The notes below the pieces were generated by a model. It had not been told where the DNA came from, made no database searches, and saw only the letters and a program-made list of their open reading frames with translations. The translations under genes were made by a program, and so were the position numbers. From NCBI GenBank assembly GCA_963663365.2, contig CAXXIH010000003.1, positions 62,001 through 126,000 on the forward strand: a stretch of 64,000 nucleotides of DNA, read 5' to 3'. This DNA is from G963663365 sp963663365. GTDB taxonomy: Bacteria > Hinthialibacterota > Hinthialibacteria > Hinthialibacterales > G963663365. The stretch's first letter is position 1, and each line of letters opens with the position of its first letter. Shown here piece after piece: positions 35,023 to 44,003 of this stretch.

Positions 35023-35750
35023 GATGGAGTGAGAGTGTAGCAGAATCTCTCAATATGGCGGCTTCTGCAATCGCATATTGCCGGCCGTACAAAATGATAA
35101 GTATCGATTGGATCATGGCCTACAAGTGAAAGATTTTGGCTAGGATTGCAAAAGCCTATTAAACCTGGATTTCTCATATAGCGTTTCTGTCCGTGTGTGC
35201 CAAAAAACAGTTGCATAAAGCGATTGAACTTCTGAAAGGGCCGGAGTATCATCTTTTCAGACCCAAATCAGGTCTCTAGGGCCGAGACGTGTCCCGGGTC
35301 GTGTCTTTTGGAGGAAAATCGAGAGTTCATATGGGAAATCCCAGTTTAAGAATAGGGGATACGCTTCACCGCGTACCCGTGTTCTTCGCGGGGATTCCTG
35401 GAACAACAACTCGAACAGGTTGCGTTCGGGGAACCGCAACAGGAACAACCCTGCGAACAGGAACAACAACAACGGGCTTCGTGTGGTGCGCACTCCTCGT
35501 CAAATCGAAGCTTGATTGCATGCACTGTATCTCCGAACCGTTGGAATTCCGGTGCCCACGGATATGCCGGGAGATTACTGTGAGGAGTCCAAATGCGTAT
35601 TTCTGCGCCGCGCAACCGACCGAGGTATGAAGACGCCCGTGGCCACTGGACGAAGATAGAAGCAACCGGAGTGGGATTAGCAGGCGCAAGCCGAACGTCT
35701 CACCCCGGCGGTCCCAAAAGCGCGATGGCGCGCATAAAGAGTATTGCAGA
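35023..35750 (+). other. Region between hpnG and the cohesin gene
   Basis: Apart from the SUMF1-tail fragment at 35228-35515, no gene is convincing. ORFs on both strands across 35289-35929 are other-frame readings of the AAC-rich stretch or of the start of the cohesin gene. The last 230 bases are GC-rich leader to the cohesin gene. Confidence 0.5.
35228..35515 (+). pseudogene. Asn-codon-rich SUMF1 C-terminal fragment, DGR template-repeat-like
   Basis: An open frame without any start codon reads SPRTRVLRGDSWNNN and then alternates Asn with Arg/Ser/Pro to GLRVVRTPRQIEA and a stop at 35513. RVLRG.SW and GLRVVR are the end of SUMF1/FGE-like (C-type lectin fold) domains. Between TGG (35399) and GGG (35474), 13 of 24 codons are AAC. 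AAC-rich templates are the hallmark of diversity-generating retroelements, whose reverse transcriptase mutates adenines. No reverse transcriptase is in the window. It could be a template repeat, a remnant target tail or both. Everything upstream of the tail is degenerate. Confidence 0.62.
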
Positions 35751-37367
35751 ATGAACACGGGAAAAACTCTTATACGCACGCACGGTATCTCTCTACTTGG
35801 TATCGTTTTCTTTTTGATAATGAACGGTGCGCATGCGCAAACGGTAGGCGTAACGCGGGCTCTTCCTTCGGAATATACGCCCGGCCAGCAACTACAAGTC
35901 ACACTGAACCTTACGGTGGATCCCAACACGGCCCCGTTCTCTGTGATTGTAACCGAGCATTATCCCGAAGGCTGGACGTTTGTGTCGGCATCACCCGCCC
36001 CCAACCAAAACAATGCCGCAGATCACGAACTGAAATGGTTCTTCTTTCAAGCCAGCGGCGTACCATCACAAACGATTACCTATGTTTTAGCGGCCGGTAC
36101 GAAGACATTCAGCGGAATGGCGGCTCATGCCGATGCACAAGATAACATCATCACAGAAAATGCGGGCGGTGATTCCACCGTGAATCACTCATCCGTCCCC
36201 ACGAATACCCCCATACCGTCTCCAACACCATTGCCTGAACAAGGAGCGCGATTGGTTATTGGGTCCGCATCCGGTTCGCCCGGAGATCAAGTATCAATTG
36301 ATATTTCGCTCGAGTCTCCTGCGAACATCGATTCGTACGGTTTCAGCCTTCACTACAACTCTTCCTTGCTAACATATGTACGATCAGAAAAGGAGGGATC
36401 CAAAACCTCGGACTGGCTTGTATCTCAGGCCAACGATGCTGGAAGCGGTCTTTTGTGGATCGGCGGAGTTTCCGGAAACGGAACACCAATCACAACCGAT
36501 GGCGTAATTATCAGAATCGTCTTTCAGATCAATAGCGATGCATCGGGCACAATCGGCTTAACTGCTGATAATTTTGTTAACGGGCTTATCGGCATATTGG
36601 GAGTTGATGGAACGATAACAGTTGGCACGCCGAATGTTTCAACACCTACCAATATACCGACATCCCTGCCAACGCCAATTCCGACCGGCGGCAGCACTCC
36701 TACTTTCACACCAACACATATTGTTACTGTATATCCACCGACATCGACCCCTACTCAGTTCTCCACGCTTACACCTATCCCCACGACGGGAGATGAGAAC
36801 CAACTCACTCCTATTCAGGTTTTTACTCTCAACGAATCCACCATAGCAGAAACGGGATTCATAGAAGTACACGGAGGTCTGGATACCACTGCCGGATATC
36901 CTCCTGCGATGCTTCATCTCGGCAACGTTCCAACGGGAGGAGCTTTTGAAGGAGCCACAGATGGCATGGGTATGAGCTGTGTTATTGCCCCCGGGCAGGT
37001 GCATGCCATCCTTGGGCCGCCGATTGATGTTGCCGGAAGGCCCGCCCTCATGCGCTTATCTGTCACATCAGTTGGTGGCGGAAGCGCCATGGTATTCGCC
37101 GGTCTGCTGCCTGCCGAAAATGGCGTCCCGGATGGTTCAATGGGGCTCCTCCAATCCGTTTCTACGACAAAATTTGCAGGACGCTGGACACGCCTTTGGT
37201 GCGGAACCACTCCTGAGAATCCGGCAACACAGGTTTTCCCATTTATCCAGTTTGCGAATCTCGGTGAGGCAGGCTCAACGATTGTCTACCTCGATCAAAT
37301 AGAGATTTATGCTCTCCAAAGAGGTCAAGCAATCCCTGCGGAGTTACTGGAAAACGGACAGAATTAA
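35751..37367 (+). CDS. Secreted cohesin-domain protein with Thr-Pro linkers
   Basis: 538 residues. Signal peptide at residues 1-29 (ISLLGIVFFLIMNGAHA). Residues ~32-130 form a beta domain of the DUF11/extracellular type (YTPGQQLQVTLNLTVDP, YPEGWTFVSASPAP). A Thr-Pro linker leads to a cohesin-type module at ~165-290 (ARLVIGSASGSPGDQVSIDI, ANIDSYGFSLHYNSSLL, GVIIRIVFQI). A long Thr-Pro linker follows, then a C-terminal beta domain of ~180 residues with VYLDQIEIY near its end. Cohesins bind dockerins; the next gene starts with a dockerin-like calcium loop, so the two may bind outside the cell. That pairing is inference. Confidence 0.8.
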   Translation: MNTGKTLIRTHGISLLGIVFFLIMNGAHAQTVGVTRALPSEYTPGQQLQVTLNLTVDPNTAPFSVIVTEHYPEGWTFVSASPAPNQNNAADHELKWFFFQASGVPSQTITYVLAAGTKTFSGMAAHADAQDNIITENAGGDSTVNHSSVPTNTPIPSPTPLPEQGARLVIGSASGSPGDQVSIDISLESPANIDSYGFSLHYNSSLLTYVRSEKEGSKTSDWLVSQANDAGSGLLWIGGVSGNGTPITTDGVIIRIVFQINSDASGTIGLTADNFVNGLIGILGVDGTITVGTPNVSTPTNIPTSLPTPIPTGGSTPTFTPTHIVTVYPPTSTPTQFSTLTPIPTTGDENQLTPIQVFTLNESTIAETGFIEVHGGLDTTAGYPPAMLHLGNVPTGGAFEGATDGMGMSCVIAPGQVHAILGPPIDVAGRPALMRLSVTSVGGGSAMVFAGLLPAENGVPDGSMGLLQSVSTTKFAGRWTRLWCGTTPENPATQVFPFIQFANLGEAGSTIVYLDQIEIYALQRGQAIPAELLENGQN

Positions 37368-37383
37368 GTTTCGGAGCAGGCGA

Positions 37384-38379
37384 ATGAAACAAACACTTTT
37401 TACCCAGTGCGGCATTTTTGACTTCAGTAAAGCAAAAAAGACTTACGAAATAAGCTGCGCCCTGCTCATGTTGTTTTTATTTGCTTTGCCTTCATATGCA
37501 CAATCGGGGAAGATGGATTTACGTGGCGCCGACTTGAATGGAAATAATAAAATAGATGACGACGAACTCCTGATAATCTCAAACTACTGGGGAGAGCAGC
37601 GAGATATTAGCGGTTCGACCATCACTATCGACCTTCCCAACCTGGCTGACGGAGCAAAGCCCTTGGAGATGGTGAGGATTCCTGCCGGCACTTTCATAAT
37701 GGGCTCGCCTAGCAGTGAGCGGAGCCGGGGTTTCTACGAAGGCCCACAGCATGAGGTCACGATCTCGAAGGCGTTCTATCTTGGCAAGTATGAAGTGACC
37801 CAGGCACAGTGGGAAGCAGTTGTGGGAAATAATCCATCCTTATTCAGCGGACATCCTAATCATCCAGTGGAGCAGGTTTCGTGGAACGATTGCCAGACTT
37901 TCATTGCGGGATTGAACGAGTTGGGGCAAGGCACTTTCCGGCTGCCAACCGAAGCGGAATGGGAGTATGCGTGCCGGGCCGGTACGACCACACGATACTC
38001 ATTTGGCGATGCCATGGAATGCGATGACGTAGGAAGGTACTGTGAGATTATGGATCAATACATGTGGTGGTTGGGAAATAGCACGCATCAGGGAAACGTT
38101 TCTAGCACAAAGGAAGTTGGTCTGAAACTACCAAATCCTTGGGGTTTGTTCGACATGCACGGGAATATCTATGAGTGGTGCCAAGATTGGTATGGTGAGT
38201 ATTCAAGCAGTGCGCAAACTGACCCGGCAGGGCCATCCTCTGGTTCTTATCGCGTCTACCGCGGCGGCGGCTGGTCCATCTTCGCTCAGAACTGCCGTTC
38301 TGCAGACCGCAACTGGATCACTCCAAACTTCACGGACACCTACCTCGGGTTTCGTGTGTTTTTTTCCCAGACAAATTAA
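37384..38379 (+). CDS. Secreted SUMF1/FGE-fold protein with dockerin-like loop and variable tip
   Basis: 331 residues from ATG 37384, 17 bases after the cohesin gene; an earlier start inside that gene is unlikely. Signal peptide ~20-40. Residues 49-70 (ADLNGNNKIDDDELLIISNYW) form a dockerin/EF-hand-like calcium loop. Residues ~95-330 are a SUMF1 domain: MVRIPAGTFIMGS, KYEVTQAQWEAV, PVEQVSWNDC, RLPTEAEWEYACRAGT, NPWGLFDMHGNIYEWCQDW, YRVYRGGGW, GFRVF. The Cys pair of true formylglycine-generating enzymes after RGG.W is absent (WSIFAQNC), so it is probably a binding protein of C-type lectin fold rather than an oxidase. The segment between W and GFR aligns without gaps to the AAC-rich fragment at 35399-35476. 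Confidence 0.85.
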   Translation: MKQTLFTQCGIFDFSKAKKTYEISCALLMLFLFALPSYAQSGKMDLRGADLNGNNKIDDDELLIISNYWGEQRDISGSTITIDLPNLADGAKPLEMVRIPAGTFIMGSPSSERSRGFYEGPQHEVTISKAFYLGKYEVTQAQWEAVVGNNPSLFSGHPNHPVEQVSWNDCQTFIAGLNELGQGTFRLPTEAEWEYACRAGTTTRYSFGDAMECDDVGRYCEIMDQYMWWLGNSTHQGNVSSTKEVGLKLPNPWGLFDMHGNIYEWCQDWYGEYSSSAQTDPAGPSSGSYRVYRGGGWSIFAQNCRSADRNWITPNFTDTYLGFRVFFSQTN

Positions 38380-38515
38380 ACCTGGGACGTTAACAAAATC
38401 CCTTTTGCCGGCAGTGATGAACAATATGCCGAAGCGATATAAGAGAATTACAATCCAGATACCGAGCGGCCTGTGATCTGCAACATCGGGCGAATTGCCT
38501 GCTAATAACCCGTCT

Positions 38516-39517
38516 TTATCCGAAAAGATTCCATTTTGCCATCTCGAAATGGTCGCGGAGGGTGCTGTTGGTGCCGAGGGTTGTGGTCGGTTCGAATCCG
38601 CAGTGGATTTTGCAGTTTTCGCACCGAGGATCCTTGCCGGGGCCGAGATTATCCCAATCTGTTTTATCTATCAGTTCTTGGTAGGTCTCATAATACCCAT
38701 CGGTAAGGACATAGCAGGGGCCTTTCCAGCCGCGTACAGTGCGGTTGGGAGTGGCCCAGGGGGAGCAGGTCAACTCTCTTTCACCAGCTAAGAATCGCCG
38801 GTAGAGGGGGGTGTTATTAAAGGGGTGGTGGCCGTTCCGGCGGAATATCTCACCGAACATGGCCTCGATTTCTTGTCGTTCAAGTGTGGCTTTGGCCTTT
38901 TCGCCTTCTTGGGGGTAGACCGAGGAGACTAGAATTCCGTCCACACCTTTGGTGGCTAGAAGGTCAAACAATCCCACGACATCGTCCGGATTGGTTCCAC
39001 GCATAACGGTTGTATTTGTACAGGTGCGATACCCACGCGCCTTGGCTTCCTCCAAAATCGGCATGACTTTATCGAACACGCCTTCTTTGGCAACGATATG
39101 GTCGTGTGTTTCCTTAAGGCCATCCAGATGAATCGAGAGCGCCAGACGCGGATCGGGAGGGACACGATCCCAAAAACGATCCAAAAACATGCCGTTGGTG
39201 CAGAGATAGACGTACTTTTTGCGTGCGATCAACTCGGAAATGAGATCGCCCACACCTTGGTACAGTAGCGGTTCGCCGCCGCAAACCGAGACAATTGGCG
39301 CTCCGCATTCATCGGCGGATTGAAGACATTCTTCGATGCTCATATCCGGCCAGGGCTCGGCCTGATATTCCGCGATTCGTCCGCAACCGATGCAATCCAA
39401 ATTGCATTTCAACGTTGGCTCCAGCATGAGCACCAACGGGTAACGTTGCGCACCTTCCCACCATTTCTTAATGAGGTAGCCGCCGACTGTTTGATAAAGG
39501 GCGAGGGGAAAACGCAT
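38516..39517 (-). CDS. hpnH: HpnH, radical SAM adenosylhopane synthase
   Basis: 333 residues, the usual HpnH length. The radical SAM cluster motif is CNLDCIGCG near residue 38, preceded by LVLMLEPTLK. VSVCGGEPLLY, YLCTNGMFLDRF and LSIHLDGLKETHD are core elements. The C-terminal part has CENCKIHCGFEP, a second Cys-rich region. HpnH joins the 5'-deoxyadenosyl group of SAM to diploptene to give adenosylhopane, the first step of extended hopanoid side chains. It lies 118 bases downstream of shc on the same strand, so probably one transcript. Confidence 0.94.
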   Translation of the reverse strand: MRFPLALYQTVGGYLIKKWWEGAQRYPLVLMLEPTLKCNLDCIGCGRIAEYQAEPWPDMSIEECLQSADECGAPIVSVCGGEPLLYQGVGDLISELIARKKYVYLCTNGMFLDRFWDRVPPDPRLALSIHLDGLKETHDHIVAKEGVFDKVMPILEEAKARGYRTCTNTTVMRGTNPDDVVGLFDLLATKGVDGILVSSVYPQEGEKAKATLERQEIEAMFGEIFRRNGHHPFNNTPLYRRFLAGERELTCSPWATPNRTVRGWKGPCYVLTDGYYETYQELIDKTDWDNLGPGKDPRCENCKIHCGFEPTTTLGTNSTLRDHFEMAKWNLFG

Positions 39518-39635
39518 CGTATTCGAATTTATCCTTGTATTTTGGTTTCGCTGAATATTGCTTCCTGATTAAGTAAAACCACAGGCTTGAGATTTGCAAG
39601 AGTGGCTATAACCCGTTGCTAACACAACGGAGAAA

Positions 39636-41705
39636 TTAACTATAAATAATCTGCAATGCTTCTTGAATACGGCCAAGAGCCATCAGCGGAAAATAATCCC
39701 GGTACATGGTGTAACGCAGATAGAAAACACGGGGGAATCCGGTACCGGTATAATAATCTTCATCCCATGTGCCATCTTCTTTTTGAGTGCCGGTAAGGTA
39801 ATTCACACCGCGTTCCACCGCCGCATGATCCGCGTAACCGGCAGCCACAAGACCCATTAAGGCCCAAGCGGTTTGCGAGGCTGTCGATTCGCCTTGGCCA
39901 CGCAGATGAGGATCATCGTAAGTTTGAATAGATTCACCCCAACCGCCATCCTCATTTTGGCATTGAAGCAGCCACTTTGCACCGCGCTGAATGGCATCGT
40001 CATCAGCGTCAATACCCACTGTGCGCAAGCCGACAATCACCTGCCAGGTGCCATAGATATAGTTGACACCCCAACGCCCATACCACGCGCCATCGTATTC
40101 TTGTTGCTTGCGTGTGTATTCCACAGCGCGCCGCACAATCGGCGATTCCATGTCATACCCCAACTGCCCCAAACACTCCAGCACGCGTGTGGTTACATCC
40201 GCTGTGCTGGGATCGAGCAGGGCATTATGGTCGGCAAAGGGAATGTGATTTAAAATTTCCTTGTTGTTATCGACATCGAATGCTCCCCAGCCACCGTCCG
40301 AATTTTGCATACTTAAAAGCCATTCCACGGCGCGTTCCATTACTTCCCGCTTTTGGGTGGAATCTTCATAAAAGACCCCATCGAGTGCCATCAGCACTTT
40401 TGCCGTATCGTCGCAGTCGGGGTAATAGGGATTTCCGAATTCAAAACACCATCCGCTGGCCGGGCCATAAGGATTTTTGATTTGCCAGTCGCCTTTCATG
40501 CGGACTTCTTGGTCCATAAGCCAATCTGCGCCTTTGTGTAGAGCCGGGTGATCCGGCTTCAAGCCTGAACGGCATAGTGCAGCTACCGTCATGGCCGTAT
40601 TCCAAACCGGAGATGTGCAGGGCATAAATGCGAGTTCGGTGTCGCCCTCAACCATCAAATCCATAAAACATTTGTATGCGTGTTGGAAAGTCGGATGATC
40701 CCGCTCGTATCCTAAGGTATCCAACGCAATGACAGCATTCAGCATGGCCGGATAAATCGCGGCCAATCCTTCGGAACTCTCAATCCGTTCAAGCATCCAA
40801 CGTTTGGCACGCCGGAGCGCTTCACGCCGGGTAAATGGTGAATACAATCCTTCTGATGTCTGCAGGAACTTGTTGACCGTTTCAAAAAAACGCCGCCAGG
40901 AGAAAACCGGACCCGGTTCCGGCCCCTTTTGGCCGCCCTTATCGTTTATCCACCACATGGAAATATCCACGTTCTCAGGCGGTTTACAGAAGGGTTTTTG
41001 AGACCAGACAATGCTCATCGGGACCAAAATGGCCCGTGACCACGATGAAATCTCGTAAATATTGAAATAGAACGAAGTTGGCAGAAACATGACTTCCGGA
41101 AGGATTGCCGGTACCCAACTCCAGGAGATAAGTCCAAACAGCGCCAGATAGAACCGCGTATAACTGTTGGTCTTTTCGATTCCGCCCAGACGGCAAATAC
41201 ATTTGGCCGATTTTTTGAGTACCGGGTGGTCGGGAGCATAGCCGGTCATCTGCAAAGCCAATGAGGCTTTGATCGTGGCATTCAGCTCGCTTGGACCGCC
41301 GTGGTAGATATTCCAACCGCCATCTTCGAGTTGTTCTCGCAATAGCCGGTTTACGGCCTTTTTCTGGAGGTTTTCGTCGATCTCCCCCAAATAATGCATG
41401 AGCATGACATAATCGGAAACCAGAGTTGTATCGGCGCCCAGCGGTTTTTCCCAAAAACCTTCAGGATGTTGCATATCCAGCAAAGCCTTTTGGGAGGCCT
41501 CAATGCTTTGACCAATAGTTGAAAGAAGCCGGTCCGGAGATGTTAGCGGGCGATCATGCCGTGTCTGCTGAAGTTCAAGGACCACCGTAGTCTTATTGCC
41601 TCCAAATCGCTCAGGATTTGATTTCAATTGTCGCAACGTCTGCTGTGTTCGAAAGGATACGGTGACAAGTCCGCTTTCGGCAGCTATGCGATTCCAACAC
41701 GCCAA
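39636..41705 (-). CDS. shc: Squalene-hopene cyclase
   Basis: 689 residues as read, slightly longer than typical (~630-680), so the first ~50 residues may not be translated; a GTG near residue 40 is another option. It cyclises squalene to hopene at the inner membrane. The catalytic DXDD acid motif is present in YPDCDDTAKVL. Several QW motifs of the alpha-barrel fold are visible: MQHPEGFWEKP, MQNSDGGWGAF, CQNEDGGWGES, QKEDGTWDEDY. Downstream is hpnH. Together with hpnG the window holds the core of side-chain hopanoid synthesis. Confidence 0.94.
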   Translation of the reverse strand: MACWNRIAAESGLVTVSFRTQQTLRQLKSNPERFGGNKTTVVLELQQTRHDRPLTSPDRLLSTIGQSIEASQKALLDMQHPEGFWEKPLGADTTLVSDYVMLMHYLGEIDENLQKKAVNRLLREQLEDGGWNIYHGGPSELNATIKASLALQMTGYAPDHPVLKKSAKCICRLGGIEKTNSYTRFYLALFGLISWSWVPAILPEVMFLPTSFYFNIYEISSWSRAILVPMSIVWSQKPFCKPPENVDISMWWINDKGGQKGPEPGPVFSWRRFFETVNKFLQTSEGLYSPFTRREALRRAKRWMLERIESSEGLAAIYPAMLNAVIALDTLGYERDHPTFQHAYKCFMDLMVEGDTELAFMPCTSPVWNTAMTVAALCRSGLKPDHPALHKGADWLMDQEVRMKGDWQIKNPYGPASGWCFEFGNPYYPDCDDTAKVLMALDGVFYEDSTQKREVMERAVEWLLSMQNSDGGWGAFDVDNNKEILNHIPFADHNALLDPSTADVTTRVLECLGQLGYDMESPIVRRAVEYTRKQQEYDGAWYGRWGVNYIYGTWQVIVGLRTVGIDADDDAIQRGAKWLLQCQNEDGGWGESIQTYDDPHLRGQGESTASQTAWALMGLVAAGYADHAAVERGVNYLTGTQKEDGTWDEDYYTGTGFPRVFYLRYTMYRDYFPLMALGRIQEALQIIYS

Positions 41706-41915
41706 CAGAAGGCGCGAAGCAATCGACCTCTATCCGTAGCGTTGCGTAAAAGCGCACAATACAACGGCTTGCCCAGCCGTGCCAGCCAAATCGGGCTATG
41801 TAACGAATATGTAACCGGATAGAGCGTTTGGTGCTTGCCGTCGATTCCTATTGTAGTTGCGTGTAAAAATAGTGGACAATAGCTCTATCGTGAATATGAA
41901 ATATGGAGAAACGGG

Positions 41916-42650
41916 ATGAGCAAACTGAGCGAGATTATGTCTGTGAAATGTAATCTTTTATTGCCGGTTCTTTGTGCCGTATGTCTGCTGTTATCGGCAT
42001 GCTCCGGAGTAGAAACCGCAAAAACCGATGAAAGTACGCCCTCGCGGCTTATGGGCATGCCCCTGCTGTATGAGGAGGATTTCTCGGATTTGAGCGCGGA
42101 AGGTTGGAATCCGTCGGATCCAACCGCCTGGGTTATTCACTATGACCGAGACCGTCCCGTTTATGGCCTGATGCGGGATTGCCAATACGAGCCGCCTGTA
42201 CGTTCACCGGTCAATTTCTCGATTTATGAAGACCTTGTGGTCTCGGATTTTGTGCTTGAAGTGCGGCTTCGCTCAACAACAGCCGATTATGGACACCGGG
42301 ACATGTGCCTCTTTTTCGGACGCCAAGATCCAAGCCATTTCTATTATGTCCATTTTGGACTCCATGCGGATCCCCACTCGAATTCCATTTTTCTAGTGAA
42401 TGGAGAACCGCGTGCCTCAATCGCCGATATTCGTACTGCAGGGACGCGTTGGAGTGAGTGGTATCATACCGTGCGCGTTGTTCGCCGGGTAAAAACCGGG
42501 GAGATTTCGGTCTATTTCGATGATATGACCGAGCCGGTCATGCGCGCTCATGACTCTCATTTCACATGGGGACGGATTGGTGTGGGCTCATTTGATGACA
42601 CCGGCAATATCGACTCCGTCCGGGTTTGGGGCCGCAAGGTAAATCCCTAA
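41916..42650 (+). CDS. Lipoprotein with a concanavalin-like (DUF1080/LamG-type) domain
   Basis: 244 residues from ATG 41916 with GGAG 7 bases upstream. Lipobox LSAC at ~29, so membrane anchored on the outside. The mature part is a jelly-roll type: LYEEDFSDLSAEGWNPSDP, DFVLEVRLRSTTADYGHRDM, HFYYVHFGLHADPHSNSIFLV, GEISVYFDDMTEPVM, WGRIGVGSFDDTGNIDSVRVW. This order resembles the 3-keto-disaccharide hydrolase/DUF1080 and other carbohydrate-binding lectin-like folds. No catalytic residues can be assigned. Sugar binding or hydrolysis at the cell surface is plausible. Confidence 0.72.
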   Translation: MSKLSEIMSVKCNLLLPVLCAVCLLLSACSGVETAKTDESTPSRLMGMPLLYEEDFSDLSAEGWNPSDPTAWVIHYDRDRPVYGLMRDCQYEPPVRSPVNFSIYEDLVVSDFVLEVRLRSTTADYGHRDMCLFFGRQDPSHFYYVHFGLHADPHSNSIFLVNGEPRASIADIRTAGTRWSEWYHTVRVVRRVKTGEISVYFDDMTEPVMRAHDSHFTWGRIGVGSFDDTGNIDSVRVWGRKVNP

Positions 42651-42831
42651 TTGTCGCGAAGACTCCCAGAGGGATTTCGGAACGACTGCGCAAAAGCATT
42701 GACGATGGACACTTAGCCATCGGTCTCCGCTTTGGTACAGTTGCCGTTGGCCTTGGCCTTGAATCTTGAAAATCTTTACACCAGTGCAAATCCCGTAGCA
42801 TGCCTGTATTCGATTGCCATAATCCTGATCT

Positions 42832-43824
42832 ATGCAACTCTGTTTGAAACTTGAAGAGGCACATCCTCCTTCCGGCAAAAAGCCTGTAGCCGTCGCCATC
42901 GGCGTTTTCGATGGCGTGCATTTGGCTCATCAAAAGGTGATTGATGATGCTGTCCGATGCGCCCGGGAAACGGGTGGCTTGGCCGCCGTATTTACATTTA
43001 GTACCTATCCCATTCGTTATTTCCAGCCTGAAGCCCCGGTTAATGGATTAACACCATGGCCTCTTCGAGCGGCGCTTATTGCCGAACGCGGTGTGGATTT
43101 GTTGGTTGCGCCTCCGTTTGACGCCGGATTAGCCAATATCAGTGCCCAGGATTTTATTGAAAAGATACTCCATGAACGGATCGGAGCGGGACACGTTTTT
43201 GTCGGCTTCAACTTCTGTTTTGGGCGGAATCGGGAAGGGACCTGTGACACATTACGTGACTGGCAGGGAGAGCTCTTTGGGCGGGTGGAAGTTGCAGAGC
43301 CGATCAAATATCAAGGAGAGCCGATCAGCAGCACACGCCTCCGAAAAGCGGTGCTTGACGGCGATTTGGATTCCGTTCAAGCCATGCTTGGCCGGCCCTA
43401 TGCATTGTATGGTGAAGTGGTTCGAGGAGATGCGCGCGGTGGGAAATTAGGTATTCCTACCGCCAATTTTGAGGTTTGCGAACAGGCTGTGCCCCCGCCG
43501 GGGATCTTTGGTTCAAGGGCGTTTTTGCCTGATGGCAATGTCTTGCTTGCCTTGACCTATATCGGCTCGGCTCCGACCTTCCGGGGACCGGATGCAGGAT
43601 TGCGGGTAGAGACCATGTTGCTTGGCGAGGTCGATGATATCTACGACCATTCCCTTCGGGTAGAACTGCTCACCCGCATCCGGGATGAAGTCGCATTTTC
43701 CGATCCCCAGGCCCTGCTTGCTCAAATACGCCAAGACGAGGCCGATTTTAGAGCCTGGCTGGACCGCAATGAAATCCCGCCGCCCGCACAACTTCGCTAT
43801 CCTAAGGCCTGCGACGCCGCTTAA
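42832..43824 (+). CDS. ribF: Bifunctional riboflavin kinase / FAD synthetase RibF
   Basis: 330 residues, the usual RibF length. The N-terminal adenylyltransferase domain has IGVFDGVHLAHQ (residues ~23-34), VGFNFCFGRNREG and ISSTRLRKAVLDG. The C-terminal riboflavin kinase domain has GRPYALYGEVVRGDARGGKLGIPTAN and PPPGIFGSRA. It phosphorylates riboflavin to FMN and adenylates FMN to FAD in the cytosol. No FMN riboswitch was recognised in the 180 bases upstream. It is not next to rpsO or truB here. Confidence 0.95.
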   Translation: MQLCLKLEEAHPPSGKKPVAVAIGVFDGVHLAHQKVIDDAVRCARETGGLAAVFTFSTYPIRYFQPEAPVNGLTPWPLRAALIAERGVDLLVAPPFDAGLANISAQDFIEKILHERIGAGHVFVGFNFCFGRNREGTCDTLRDWQGELFGRVEVAEPIKYQGEPISSTRLRKAVLDGDLDSVQAMLGRPYALYGEVVRGDARGGKLGIPTANFEVCEQAVPPPGIFGSRAFLPDGNVLLALTYIGSAPTFRGPDAGLRVETMLLGEVDDIYDHSLRVELLTRIRDEVAFSDPQALLAQIRQDEADFRAWLDRNEIPPPAQLRYPKACDAA

Positions 43825-44003
43825 CGGATGTACATTGTCCGGCTTTTTTGACTATCCTACGTATACCTATGGTGTGTTCGTTCGTTTCATAAAGAATGTT
43901 GCCCCGATCAATTCGGCTGGCTGTCCGTTCATTTTATCCAAATGGACAGACTGACAAGGAATCTTGTGGCCTGGGGCAGACTACGGCTAATGGAGACGTC
44001 AAC

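Noticed and set aside
35346..35615. Minus-strand Cys-rich ORF
   Set aside because: The Cys/Ser richness is only the antisense of the AAC-rich SUMF1 fragment.
35228..38379. A reverse transcriptase that would complete a local DGR
   Set aside because: No ORF here or elsewhere in the window has reverse transcriptase features, so no complete DGR is claimed.
42651..42831. FMN riboswitch ahead of ribF
   Set aside because: The conserved riboswitch elements are not present; only a short CGATGG/CCATCG hairpin is seen.
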